NCBI GenBank assembly: GCA_019059635.1
Contig: JAGVRJ010000013.1
Location: forward strand, 310,001 to 374,000
DNA length: 64,000 nucleotides
Direction of reading: 5' to 3'
From: Proales similis
Taxonomy: Eukaryota; Rotifera; Eurotatoria; Ploima; Proalidae
The position numbers and the translations under genes are program-made. Shown one piece after another: positions 1-11,930 of the stretch. A model generated the notes under the pieces. That model had not been told where the DNA came from, did not search any database, and worked only from the letters and a program-made list of their open reading frames with translations. Each line of letters begins with the position of its first letter. Position 1 is the stretch's first letter.

Positions 1-3000
1 AACAAATCAAAAGAGTATCGACAGCAGCAGTCAGAGCTGTTCGCTCGGATCAAGTAAGTCGGAAATGTTGTTTGCCCGCGTCGGGCGAAGCGCCTCTTAT
101 TCTTTCAAATTTCAAATTGCCTCGGGTCTATCTAGCTCGCTTAGTGCGTCAAGCATTGAGCAGCTAAAGTAAGTCAAGACTGATTAGAGCATGAATAGAA
201 GTGATGCGATCGTTAGCGGTTGTGTAGACAAGCCTGCTCCCTCTGCTGGTCGATTGCGGCCATTTGATTCCAGAATGCCGCATGCGTCTAGAGCGTATGT
301 TTTGTGTTGGCCATTTTCGCTTGGCCAAAGCCGTGCATGACTTAGATTGTCCACTTTGACTGCGCATTTGAACGTTGTTTGTCAAGAGGCTTTACAAAAT
401 GAACTAAAAACAGATTTGTTTCAGCGCAGCAGTGGTCGAAATACCGCGCACGCCGCTTAAATACAAGAAGGAAGCGATTCTTCATCGACGCAAGCTGTTT
501 GAAAAAAGCCAGGGAGAGGTAGGCGGTCCAAACAGACTCGATTTGAACGAACAAATGAATGAACGAGTGAACAACGCAGAGTGCACTACGCGAAATCGAC
601 CTGTTTGAGAGGAGCATCAAGAGAGCCGACCGAGACGACCAGTAAGTAGAGTTGAGAACATCTGTTGGCCAATTGCGAGCGCTATATTTCCAAGCGATGC
701 GGACATTGTCGAACTGGAGCAAATCAGAGTGTTCGATGACTTGAACAACGAAAATCAAAGCAAACTGGAGCCGATCGCCGCCACCGAGTCAAACAGCCAG
801 TACATTCAGAAGATTCGCAGTCGCCTGGAAGAAGATGCGCACGCGCGAAAGGAAAGAGAAAAGAGACGGCGAAAAGTGCTGGTCGATCAGCTGAAGGCCA
901 ACGAAGCGCTCGAGGTTTGGACCAATTTCAAACTCTAATTGCACGTTGCTCAAACTGCTCTGCGGTTGTCAAGGATTCTAAAAGAGAAGAAACGCTCGTG
1001 GTGCATTTGCTGCGACAGGCGCAGTTCGAGCGGCGCATAACAGTCGAGCTGTTGCACGCGCGTCACGAGAAGGACGTGATCAAAGAGAACCGAATGGCCA
1101 GAGAACGCGAGATTCTGCAAAAGCGAGAGCGAGAATTTCAAGAGGCGCTTGACAAGGAGCGTGAGCTCGCTCGCTTGGCCAAACTCGAGTATCAAGAGCA
1201 AACCAAGAAGGACCAAGAGTACCACGACTTGATCGCAGCCGAACGCGCCGAGGCCAAATACAAGCGGCACTTGGAGTTTTGCTCGCTGGTGGTCAACCAG
1301 ATTGTCGACTTTTCTCTCAAAGTGGCCGAGTACCGTGAGCTCACCGGCAATCTGATTCCGCCCAAGCTGTGGCGCGACTGGACTAGCTTGTTCCACGCGG
1401 GTCAATCGCTGTTTGCCCGACCAGTGGACGACGATCTGCCGCTGGAGGATTTTCTCAACCTCGATCTAGCTTGCATGGACGAGCAAACGGTCAAACTGCT
1501 CGACGACCTTGACTTTAACGAGTACAAGGTTGATTACTTGCTTTATCGCAGTCCGAATTGTGTTCGCATTTTGACTGTCGCATGCTTGTAGAAATTGGTG
1601 GGCGACTGGGAGCCGCCTGAGAAGAGCGCCCAGGCCGAGTTGATGCCCACCGAGAACAAAATCTTGGGTCACATTGTAAACAGGCTGCAGGACATGGTCT
1701 ATCCTGTGCAGCCAGGCGAGCCCCGGCCAGTCTTTCCGGACTTTCCGCTAAAAGTGCTGCTGACCGGCAAACCGTTCTCCGGCAAATCGTCTGCTCTGGC
1801 CCTTGTTCAAAACGGTAGACAGCCCGACTTTTAAAATGTATCACTTGTAACCCGTTCGGTCTTATCAAGCGACTGGTCTGAGTGTGCTCAGTCCGGAAGA
1901 GATCATGCTCGATGCGATCAAAGCATACCAACAAAATCCGGACGTGGCCGATATCGCAAAAGAGGACGAAGGAGAGGCGAGAGAAAAGGAGGCGGCCAAA
2001 GAGGCGGAAGCTGTCGCTGTAGTGGCTGCTCCAGTCAAAGTGGAAGCAAAAAAGAAAAACGCAGGTAAGCTCAGCTGCTTGACTAAAACTCGCAACAACA
2101 CAAACAACAACCAAGACCAGCACACCACCTCTGCGGACTCGATTTATTCACACTCGTATTTAAATTGTCGAACTTGTTTCAGAGGAGAATAGCGAACATG
2201 AAGAGAGCGAAGATAAAGAGAGCGAAGATAAAGAGAGCGAAGATGAAGAGAGTATGTTGAGCTCGCTAATGCCCGCTTCTAGTCTTGTCCAAGAATAGAT
2301 TCAGAAATGCTCGACGCATGACGCCTTATTCTCTTTGTTGCATGACTGCTACTAGATTCACTAACAACTAGCTTTAGCTCGCCTGCCGCTCTTGGCGTCT
2401 TTGCTCCAAATCACGCAATTGATTTGCAGTCAAAGAGATGCTCGTCTTCTTTTGAGGCTTTTTTAGCTTGCTGCTTTAGTTTCAGTGTGCAAGATCACTT
2501 TTATCGGAATCTAATCATTTAAAACTGAAAAGCAAAAGCCAAGCGAGGAAAAGAGAAAACCGTGGAAAAGGTGCAACCGGAGCCAGAGCCTCAAGTTCAG
2601 CCGCTCGAGCAAGAGAAAAGGACTGAGAAAGAGGTTGCCGCCGATCTGCTTTATCGCAAGCTTGGCAAATGCGCTCTTGACTCGTTGAACAAGGGCGAAC
2701 AAGTCCAAGACGAGATAATGGTGCATTTGCTGGCAGAGAAAATCAAAACCTTGCCAAAAGAGAGCGGCTGGATTATCGACGGCTTTCCGATCACGTACCA
2801 ACAAGCCAAGCTGCTTGAGAGAGCGCTGACTGGTTTTGACGCTGATCAGCCAGTTGCAGTTCGTCCTAAGCCTGAGTCGATGCTCGCGCCGAATCCAAAG
2901 CCCCAGCCGCCGCCGCCCAAACACACATCGGCCATTGACTTGGTGATCAACCTCGAACTGGATGATCAGGTCGCTTTGAAGCGAAGTGCCGGACGATACT

Positions 3001-6000
3001 GTGAGCTAGAGAGCCGTTTGGTGTGAGGTCGTGAACGATTAATCATCTCCGCTTTGTCTAGATGGAACCATTACTCACAGCCTCTACCATCAGGAGTTTG
3101 CACTGCCTCCTGAGGGCTCTTACACGGGCCTGAATCGAGTTGAGACCATCAACAAGGTAACGGACCCGTCCAACGACATGGAGCAAATTCAGCACAGGTC
3201 AGTCAGTCGGCGTCAAATTGCCTGTGTGCGATGGAGATTAATTGCCTGGTGATAAAGGATGACCACGTATGAAGACAACTGGACGCAAATAAAACAGTTC
3301 TACCAGGACCATAGCACAGTGATGGCCATCTCAGCTGATGAGCTGGAGCAGGCTCAAGTGGCCGCAGAGATTCAGAACCAGATCGATCGCTTCAATCAGC
3401 TGAGAGAGGAGAAGAAGAGAAGAGAGCAAGAGGAGAAGCAGATGATCGAGTACATGCTCCAAAAGAAACGACAAGAAGAAGAAGAAGAGGAGCGGGAGAG
3501 AGAGGCGAAGAAAAGAGCAGAGGAAGCAGCTGCGGCCGAAGCTGCTCGACTGGTAAGTTTGCGCACACTGACTTGCTCTGAGGCGGTCTTGTTAAATGAG
3601 AGGCAAAGCTCGAAGAGAAAAAAGAAGCCGAACAGGAAGCAGAGAAGAAAGGAGGCAAGGGAAAGAAAGGCAACGGCCGCAACTCAAAAGCCAACCGCTC
3701 TCAGAGCCCCAAGTCGCCCAAGTCTTCTCGCAAGTCCAATTCGCCAGGCAAGAACAAGGCGCCCACGCCGGCCCCTGCTGCAGAAGCGGCTCAAGAAGCA
3801 GCGGCAGTTGACAAGCCAGGCTCGGACCAATACGTTTACGTGGAAGAGAAAATCGAGCCGCACGTGTCCAAATTCCTGTGCGACTTTTGGGATCTGGTCG
3901 AGGCGACTTATATGAAGAACACGAAATTTGTGTTTAGGAACGTTCGCAAAGAAAGAGAACAGATCATTCGCTACCTTTACATGACCAAGCGGACCTTTCA
4001 AGACTATCTCAAGCGACCGGACACCAAGCAGATCGAGATAGACGCGTTCGTTAAAGTGAGCTGCTTGGCTGCACTTGGCGCACCTTGCTCAAATTTGCTT
4101 CAATTAGGAGTATAACGCGTTCGACGACGACCTGAGAGAGGACGAAGAAGCCAAGGCTGAGCTGCACCAACGGGTCGAGGACCTAAAAGATCGCTTGTGG
4201 AACATTTGCGACTTGAAGAAGCTCGAGTCGGAGAACGAGAGACAGTCGATAATGGAAAACGGCTGGCTGCCGGACAAGGTCGGACTGCTCACCAATCATT
4301 ACATCACTCTGATGCAGGTGCGCGATGAAACCAAAGTCCATTTCCAACAAACTAACGTTCGCTTGAGTCAAGGCCGAACTCGATCGATTTCAAGACTCAA
4401 TGCAGTTTCTGAAGGACTACTACAAAACAATGCAGAACCCGATGCCGGACGAGCTGCCCAAGGACCACGCTCGTTTACCCATGATCGACGTGAGTACCTT
4501 TTATACTCAAAATCAACTGTTTGACTAATGGCCGAGCAAAACAAAAAGCTTCGAAATGAGGACGAAATGAACGAGCTGGGCGCCAGCAGTGAGGCCGAAA
4601 AGGACGAAAAGCCGCGCAGTGCCAGTCTGAGTGGCGGAAAGGGCTCGCCCAAATCACCTAAATCGCCTCGAGACAAGTCTCCCAAATCGCCGAAAGCAAA
4701 AAGTCCGAGCGGCTCAAAAAAGCCCGCAAACGCGGCCACGAACAAAAAAGAGAAAAAAGGACAAGAGACTGCCACAGAGGAGAATAGGCCGCGAATTCAA
4801 CTTGTTCCTCGGCGCCCGTCTTCCCAGGACGCCAAAGACACCAAAAAGCCGAAAGCGAAGGCCAAGAGCGAAGAAGTTTCTCCGCCACCTCCCGAGGACC
4901 TTGACGAGCGTCTCTTATTCGACGCTTTTAAAAGCGCCAACTCAATCGTCAATCAGATGGTATGCGTAAATCGCCATTTACTCTATTCACTTGAGTCTTA
5001 TTGAACAAAAAAAAAACGAAGGTTCACACCGAGACGGCCGGCCTGCAAGCAGACGAAACAAGCAAGGACGCGGCCAACACGGACGAGAGCGGAGGCAAGA
5101 CAAGCAAAATGCGGGGACGCAGTGCATCCAAAAAGGCCAATTCAGCGTCGCGCTCGCCAAAGGGAAAGCGAGGCGCCAAGTCAAAGAACGAGACGCCCGT
5201 TGTGAATGGTAAATGGCTGAAAGAAGGTCCGTTTCGAGTTCGAACTCCTAACGTGGCCCCTTTGAACAAAGTGGTCGTCGAGCTGAGCGATGAAGAAAAG
5301 ACCAAAAAGAGCGTAAAGGATCGAATCAGAAAGGAGTACTTGGCCGCGATCAAGACAGAGGAGGCTCAATTCAAATGTCGCATTGAGCTAATCAAAAACA
5401 TCGGCAACAAAGTGGTGGCCGAGCTAAAGAAGAACGCCGACAACACTTACAAGGAGATGCTCGATCGCTTGGGCGAGCGGTTCATCAAAGAGATGGAGAG
5501 CATCAAACTCTTGTGCAACTACATTAAGCACTGCATCGAGAGCCAAGAGAAGATCAAGCGCGAGCTTGTTCTCGAACAAGACAACTTCCTGATCGAAGAG
5601 GTTTGCCACATTTTTCCCCATTCAAGCCGAACGGTTGGTAAATCTGATTTCAAAAGGATTTGATTGTGATGAGGAGTCCGTCACCCCCACCGCGACCAGA
5701 GGCGATTGAACTCATCGAAGTCGAGCAGTTCAGCATAAACGGCCTGGAGAAAATGCTCGCACAGGTGAGACCGGTCTTGATTAGAGTAGAGACTGGCATT
5801 CGTTGATCGGCGTCTTTGTTTCAGTTCGAGCTGGTCGCTCCGGACGGACTGATTGCCGCACGCTCGTTCATCGAGCTCTACAATGAGCTCATAATGCTGA
5901 ACTACACCACCGAGATACTGCCCGACCAGTGGGTCAATTTGGACAAGAGTCAAATTGAGAGTTTAGCTCGAATGCTCGCCTCGGGCTCGGAGTTTATAAA

Positions 6001-7047
6001 TTGGCGCCACTGGATCCTGTTTGCCTCTCAGCCGTGGCCTATTCCGACACAAGGCGAACTGCTCAAACAGCTCGAACTCTATCAGCAGGCAGACGTGAAC
6101 AGATGCGGCTTCATCGACAAGCAGACGTTCATCGACTTGCCGCTCTGGTTCCGTCTGGAAAGGCCTCCGACGCCGCCAGAGCTCACACAGCCGCGTCCAT
6201 TCGACCGGCACTCGGCTCTTGTTCAGCTCTGGTTTGATCTATTCTCGTCTGAGACGCCCGCTCTGCCTGATCTGATCGGAATGAGCCAGCTGGTGAAAGA
6301 GAAAACCCGACGCCTTGACTACACCAGCATGGTAGGGCCACTTTTTTGTTTTTGTGCATTTTGTTCTTGTTCGCACTGATCGGATCACCGCTTAGCTCAT
6401 GTACTTCTCAGCGGTGGCCGACCCTTACGAAGGCTTCCTACGGGCACTGAGCGTTGCACAAGGTGCCTGCATGCCGCGTAGCAGCTCTGCCAAAGTCCTC
6501 ATGAAGTCTGTGACTTTTCAAACGTGAGTTTATCAATTTCTAGTCGCAGTCACGAGTTTCTAGATCACGCCGCTCTATAAAGGCCTGAGTACGATTCGCT
6601 GAAACAAGACTCGGAAGAGAATGAACACTTCCCAGATGATCAGCTCGTAGAACTGGACGCACTCTATCGAGTGCTGCATCATGGCGAGCGTCGACAAGGC
6701 GACACTCATCGATTCGCCAGTTCTCAGGACACTGAAGATCTCATGTCATACGTAAGCCAAGTCACATGTGGACACACACACACTCGACTCGACTTGATGA
6801 GTTTCACGTTTGCACAGGCCCGGCTTGAGAGTCTGTTCGCTGAGATCAACGAAGAGCCGACCAACATTCTTCCCTACTCGCGGCTTGTGTCTCATCCCGT
6901 CCTCTATGAGATGATATCCAACTGCAATCGATTCCGCTCGCCGGTAAGCTCGATCCGAGTGAGACTCGTTTTCGTAATAATCAAATTTCTCGTCAGGATT
7001 TGCGATTATTATTTGCGACATCGTCCGACGAGCAGGACGAAAATTAG
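1..7047 (+). CDS. SPEF2: Sperm flagellar protein 2 (SPEF2/KPL2), 5' end outside window
   Basis: SPEF2 is a central-pair (C1b projection) protein of motile cilia and sperm tails. About 23 coding exons can be chained in phase: 1-53, 154-168, 425-518, 580-641, 695-914, 974-1528, 592-offset exon 1592-1814, 1870-2064, 2183-2251, 2533-3000, 3062-3197, 3258-3552, 3609-4055, 4108-4317, 4373-4489, 4549-4959, 5022-5600, 5658-5763, 5825-6331, 6396-6522 and three more to a TAG at 7045. Family motifs run in order: KIRSRLEEDAHARKEREKRR, a KLVGDWEPPE block, an adenylate-kinase-like domain with P-loop GKPFSGKSS (about 1770-1790) and WIIDGFPITYQQAKLLE (2770-2820), lysine- and serine-rich linkers, EAKAELHQRVEDLKDRLW, and the EF-hand-like C-terminal region. 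The N-terminal calponin-homology domain lies to the left of the window. Exon 154-168 is only 15 nt. The phase match throughout makes this an intact gene. Confidence 0.93.
2183..2251 (+). repeat. 15-bp acidic tandem repeat inside a SPEF2 exon
   Basis: A short exon is built largely from repeats of the unit gagagcgaagataaa, giving repeated E-S-E-D-K residues in the linker between the two halves of the adenylate-kinase-like region. It is in frame and probably length-variable between individuals. Confidence 0.8.
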
Positions 7048-7460
7048 AACGCAGAATCGATCAATTCAAATAGTTGCACTCTCGAATAAATTTTCCAATC
7101 CTCACACACACACACACACACGCCAAAGTTTACATACAATCGAAGAAATTTTTCAAATATCTGAGTTGAATAATGCGAAGAAATCTGATCGAAGAGAAGC
7201 TCGGACGGATTGTTTGAGACGGGCTGTCAATAATGCCTGATTAGAAGGGCTGTCGAATAGGACCGAACTCTTAGGGCAGCCAATGGGACGTGGCCGTAGG
7301 TGAGCTGTTTGCACCCGTACAGAACTGTGCAGGCAATTACCGCGGCCATTACATCGAGCACTGCTTAAAGCGTTCATGCATGCGAGCGGTGGACAAGACC
7401 TTGATTATAAAAACGAGCGCATTCTCGCCCTCTGCCTCTGGCCTCGCGATAAATCGAATT
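7048..7460. other. Intergenic: SPEF2 3' end and CA microsatellite
   Basis: No gene seen. A polyadenylation hexamer AATAAA lies near 7085, followed by a (CA)n run at about 7103-7121. The stretch separates SPEF2 from the small orphan gene on the same strand. Confidence 0.6.
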
Positions 7461-7955
7461 ATGGAGCGATCGAGTGAAAATCAAGTCAACTCAAACGCAA
7501 CCAGTTTGTTGATGGAGATTTTAAAAGCTCCGGTGCCCACTGAGCCGATCGTGCTCGACTTTTCTCAAAACGGGCCGTATGAGCGGGCACCTCCGTCCTA
7601 CATGGCGCAGCCATCTTCGGTTGCCTCGTCCTCGTCGACTTGTCGCAGTCTATGTAAGTTCATCTCCACTTGATTCGCTTGTTCGTCAATTAACGCCTAC
7701 TCGCCAGACGTCATTCAAGAGCAAGACGAAGAGCAGCGTGAGACAAACGAGAAAAGCCTAGCGAACAACTTCCAACTGCGCCAAGAGTCCACACCCAGTC
7801 CGGATGCAGCTTTTCAAGCCAAAAGCGACGAATACTTTCCGTTCACGTTCGAGCTTCTAATTCCGTTTCAGAACAACTTTGATCTGTTCACGCCCTCGTC
7901 TGAGTTCGATCATTTCTATTTTGCCAACAACACTGAAATCAAACTGCTCGACTGA
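7461..7955 (+). CDS. Orphan 146-aa protein, two exons
   Basis: I do not recognise this protein. Exons 7461-7653 and 7708-7955 join in phase across a 54-nt intron (GTAAGT/CCAG) and end at TGA. The start ATG opens with MERSSENQ. The product is acidic and rich in Ser, Pro and Asn, with no signal peptide or membrane segment. It contains GPYERAPPSYMAQP followed by a serine run, and a more hydrophobic end with YFPFTFELLIPFQNNFDLF. It looks largely disordered with a short conserved-looking C-terminal module. AATAAA follows at about 8038. Coding status rests on the clean splice and frame alone. Confidence 0.5.
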
Positions 7956-9308
7956 GCTGAGGCATCGTGCAATGCATGTGGCATTGAAATTTCTCTCTTT
8001 TACACGAACAGACTTGAACGAGCACTTTCTTTTGTGAATAAAAGAGCCTAAAGCCGTTCCGAAGCGCATCTGTCGCTCGTTGTTAAGCCTCGCTTCGCAT
8101 CCATTGACATGTTCAATCGGTTCGTTCGCTCGGCCAAACCATTTCAACACCGCTCCGCGAATGTAAATATTTACGCGCGTCGGAAGCGTGTCCATTTGGC
8201 GTCCTTGTAAAAGAACGCAGTTGGCAAGCAAACAATCAACCGAGCGTGTCCTAATTGGCCGCTAATTGTGGCACAGATGATAAACGGTGGCTCTTTTCAA
8301 TTAGCCATCTTGCACGAGCAATCGACGAGCGGCTGTTTGAAGAGCCCGAGCTGACCAGCCACTAGTCCCTGACGATTGACCGCCCATGAGCAGAGTAAAA
8401 GAGAGGCCGCCCGACCGACCGATGGAACTGCCTTGTCGTTCAGAAATATTCCTCACACTGACCTCAAAATGGAAAATTTTCCACTTTTCGAGTTTGGCGT
8501 CCGGTCGCGCTGCGTCTCACTTATTGACCCGACTGAGTTGTTTGGTCTCAAGATTAGACTGGCGCCGACTGTGAGCAGGCCGCGTCTAGTTTAGAAACAC
8601 GAGTCGACCGCATTAGGGCGGTAATGTCAACATGGAGCAGGTAGCGTGCGTTCGAGGTCTGACTTTTTTGATTAAATCCGAGAGAAATGGAGAGAAAAAG
8701 AGAAAGAGAGAGAGAGAGAAGGACTGTCTGAGTAAGTGAGCAAGCGGACGAGAGATGACATTATAAACCCAAAGTGAATCTGCGTCTACTCATCTTAATG
8801 GGACACTTTCGAGCCGGACGGTGGTCCCAGCTGCACATATTGAAGCATGAAGCGACCAAAGCGGCCATGCGAGCTATTGAGAAAGTGGGAGTGTGATCGG
8901 AAGCGGTTCGACGGTCAATAAGCTCCAAAGCAATTGAAGGACACGCGCTGGTCTCCCCCTCTTCTCCTGCTTGTTCAAACAAATACCAAATCTAAATTGG
9001 ACGCATTTACATTGTTTCAACATTCCAAAGCTATCCTTTTCACAGAGCGCACTTTGTTAGCGCTAAACACCAAACCGCTCATTATTTGGTCATTCGCGCT
9101 TGTCACACGCCGCCTATTAACCGCATTTGTCCGTGGCCAAGGCTGCGCTCGCTGTCTTGATTGTCGCTCACGTGCGAACACGCGCCTCTTGCATTCAGTT
9201 CAATTTAGTCATTTAGACTCAAATGAAACATCTCGGCCGCTGAAAACAAGGAGAAGAAGAGGAAAAGAAGAAAGAGGAACGCAATCGTCAGCAGTCAGCA
9301 GTTCAACA
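7956..9308. other. Long intergenic region upstream of tincar-like gene
   Basis: No convincing gene. There is a (GA)n tract at about 8698-8720 (agagaaagagagagagagag-like). The open frame upstream of 9309 continues in phase with the next gene but lacks an earlier ATG-supported, conserved start, so I treat it as 5'UTR. Probably holds promoter sequence. Confidence 0.45.
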
Positions 9309-11726
9309 ATGAATTCAACTACCAAACCACTGGCGCCCGAAGAGACCACCACCAAGAGCAGGCGGTCAATTCAACTGGCAAGTCTCGCCTCCGTGCTCTA
9401 CACGGTCCTGGTCGTGTCCGTGCACACATTGTCTGTGCGAGCGACGTCTATTCAGCTCAAGAGACTGATCGAAGCGGTGATTGTCGATTTGAGTCTGAGC
9501 ATCACGTCGCAGTCATCAACCAACAGCTCGCAGTTGCCAGAGCTCGTTCAGATAAACAACACCTATTTCGGCGCGGTCACTCTCAGGCCCAAGGCGTTCA
9601 TCATTGCCAACTTCATCATTCCGATCGCATTCTTGGCCGCCTCGGTCTTCTTTCTAATCTGTTTCTTGTTCACCTCGCTGCTGAGAGTGGGCAACATTGC
9701 GAGCGACGATCGCCGTCTTGGACACGAGCTCGTGCTCGTTTCTCGGCACAGCAGAAGCGGCAATTGCCATCGCAATGACGTGGAGCAAAGTCCAAGAAAG
9801 AGCAGCGCCCGCGCTGCGTATGTGAACGAGAGCTACGAGCTCGAGTATCGCTTCTTGTCAGAGAGCAACCCGTCGCCCACTCTCTCGTCGCCCATTTCCT
9901 CTTCACCTCTGGCGTCGTCTCGATCGTCCTCTTCGCCGCCTTCGTCCTCGTCAATGAAAACGCAGTCCAACTTGGACCTGATCAGCTCGATGCCTTCGTT
10001 CTACCAGAGCGAGCTGCGAACTGCCGCGCCTGTCCTCGTCAGCGGCAAGTCCAATCAAGCTCGCTATTTCATCCTTCCTCCGGTCGGTGCACTCGCGCAC
10101 ATGCTCATGTGTGTTTGTCTACTGATAGCGAGACTGGCGCTCGAAAAGTTCAAGCTCAGTTACAAATTCACCCGCTCGGGCAACCATCGGTCGGATTACA
10201 CACCTGGCGCCCAACTCTCTAGTCTCATTGACTCGCACAAGCTCAAGTTGAACATGGACGAAGTTTACTTGAGCTACTGCCTGGCTCATCTTGTGTTCGG
10301 CTTCAAGTTCACTCGGGCCTACTCGATTGCGAACAAGCTCTATGCCGCGCTCGTGTTCACTCACATGCTCTTGTTCGGCCTTTTGAATTTGTGCGCCTAC
10401 CCGGCGTTCGAGACTCTGTTCATGACCAACGGCCACAAAGGCTTCAAACTTGACAAGTCAAGTGAGACAGAGCCGAGCTTGGCGCGGCTTTTGCCCGACT
10501 TTTTCAATCACCAGAACTTGATGCTGTGCGTGTTTGTGCTCAGCTGGCTGCTAAACATATTGTACTTGTGCTCGTTGAACGCGTTCGGTCTGGCGTTCTA
10601 CGCGGACGCGCAGAGAAAGCTAATCGACGCGTACGAGAAAAGCGTGGACGACTTGACGACGAGAAGAGGCCGATCAGTGAGAGCCTCGGCACTCGGCACT
10701 GATTGGAGCTTGTCTTGCTCCATGCTCCGATTCAACTTGAGTCAGCTTGGCGTCAAGAACCAGTACAAGTCGATAATATTCGGCATATTCACTCTGCTCG
10801 TCACCGAGCTGTGTCGTCTGCCGCTCATCTATTCGTGTTTCATAAAGCACTTTTTGCTCAACGCCGACATTTACTTGATTGCCTTGTGCATGCAGCTCGC
10901 CTATTTGCTCTACAACTCGCTCTTCTGGATCATTCTGTCCTTCAAGACCGACTGGCCGGTGCGTTTCAGCACCAAGTTCAAAATACTCCTCTGGCATCAT
11001 GTCTACCGAGAGCGTCGCAGTAGACTGGCGCAAGACACACGCCTCAACAATCACCTAAACACTCTTTCGACCCGACTGAGCCGGTCCGAGGAGCAGCTGG
11101 CAAGTTCAATGGGCGGCTTCGACTCGTCGTTTCTTGGTGTTGGCGACAGCGAGTTGAAAATTCGCTCGGACCCGGCCGCCAAGGCCCACCGGCCGAAATC
11201 AATTTCACGATACATACGCAGTCCAGCTTTGCCCGGCTCCAACTTCAATCCTGGCCGATCGCAGCATCTTGACGCGTTCTACGCGCTGGAGCAAGAGCTC
11301 AAGATGAACAAGCTTAACGACGACTCAAGCCCAAGTCTCAGTGACCCGGGCTCGGACCACAGCGGAAACTATCTGGTGCCCATGTCCGAGCAAGGCAACA
11401 GGAAGTCGTCCAAGTGGAGCCGCACGGTCTTCAGCGAGCAGCTGGGGCGCGCGCAAGCTCGTCCAGACTTGGTCCAAAAAGCGCAGCAGACAGTCTACGA
11501 CATTCGAGAGCTCAGACCCAAGCGAGTGTTTAACAATGGCGACTCGAAGCCGAAGCATTTCTCTCAGATCGCCGGCCTGAGCGCCGAAGAGCCGATGGAC
11601 GAGTGGCGGCGATTTCATCCGTCGCTCTTTGCCGAGCTCAATCTAAAGGCGTGCGGCATGAAAAAGTTCGAGCGAAGAGCGCCGAGCAAAATTAGCAGCG
11701 CGGTCGGCGCCGTACGATTTAGCTGA
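9309..11726 (+). CDS. tinc: Tincar-like multipass membrane protein
   Basis: An 805-aa single-exon protein starting at the first ATG (MNSTTKPLAPEE). It has about eight hydrophobic segments: one near residues 25-45, a pair at about 95-125 just before the motif LLRVGNIASDDRRLGHE, then GALAHMLMCVCLLIARLALE, and four more up to SLFWIILSFKTDWPVRF. I recall the same order and a similar 'VGN-A-DG-KL' signature in Drosophila Tincar, an eight-pass protein of developing heart and sensory tissue whose biochemical role is unknown. The tail of about 250 residues is polar and serine-rich, presumably cytosolic. It converges on dystroglycan with about 200 bp between stops. Family assignment is from memory of motifs; membrane nature is certain. 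Confidence 0.68.
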   Translation: MNSTTKPLAPEETTTKSRRSIQLASLASVLYTVLVVSVHTLSVRATSIQLKRLIEAVIVDLSLSITSQSSTNSSQLPELVQINNTYFGAVTLRPKAFIIANFIIPIAFLAASVFFLICFLFTSLLRVGNIASDDRRLGHELVLVSRHSRSGNCHRNDVEQSPRKSSARAAYVNESYELEYRFLSESNPSPTLSSPISSSPLASSRSSSSPPSSSSMKTQSNLDLISSMPSFYQSELRTAAPVLVSGKSNQARYFILPPVGALAHMLMCVCLLIARLALEKFKLSYKFTRSGNHRSDYTPGAQLSSLIDSHKLKLNMDEVYLSYCLAHLVFGFKFTRAYSIANKLYAALVFTHMLLFGLLNLCAYPAFETLFMTNGHKGFKLDKSSETEPSLARLLPDFFNHQNLMLCVFVLSWLLNILYLCSLNAFGLAFYADAQRKLIDAYEKSVDDLTTRRGRSVRASALGTDWSLSCSMLRFNLSQLGVKNQYKSIIFGIFTLLVTELCRLPLIYSCFIKHFLLNADIYLIALCMQLAYLLYNSLFWIILSFKTDWPVRFSTKFKILLWHHVYRERRSRLAQDTRLNNHLNTLSTRLSRSEEQLASSMGGFDSSFLGVGDSELKIRSDPAAKAHRPKSISRYIRSPALPGSNFNPGRSQHLDAFYALEQELKMNKLNDDSSPSLSDPGSDHSGNYLVPMSEQGNRKSSKWSRTVFSEQLGRAQARPDLVQKAQQTVYDIRELRPKRVFNNGDSKPKHFSQIAGLSAEEPMDEWRRFHPSLFAELNLKACGMKKFERRAPSKISSAVGAVRFS

Positions 11727-11930
11727 GACTCGACCATCGGACCTGCTCCGGCAGCGAGCAACCAAAGTGCGGCCAGCTATTCAGATTTCAAGTATTTCTC
11801 GCGCCTGCCATGGCCAACAAAAGTGTTGTTTGTGAACGTAGTTGTGAACGCCTCTTGCCTCCTCGTCTATTTATTTGTGTGTGTGTGTGTGCTCTTATTT
11901 ACATAGAAAACGAAAAATAAAAGTAGAAAT
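11727..11930. other. Convergent 3' ends with TG microsatellite
   Basis: A 204-bp gap between two convergent stops. It carries a (TG)n run at about 11874-11891 and AATAAA at about 11916 for the plus-strand gene. Confidence 0.6.

Noticed and set aside
8934..9308. N-terminal extension of the tincar-like protein by 125 residues
   Set aside because: The frame is open but has no ATG before 9309 and reads as unstructured sequence; likely 5'UTR.
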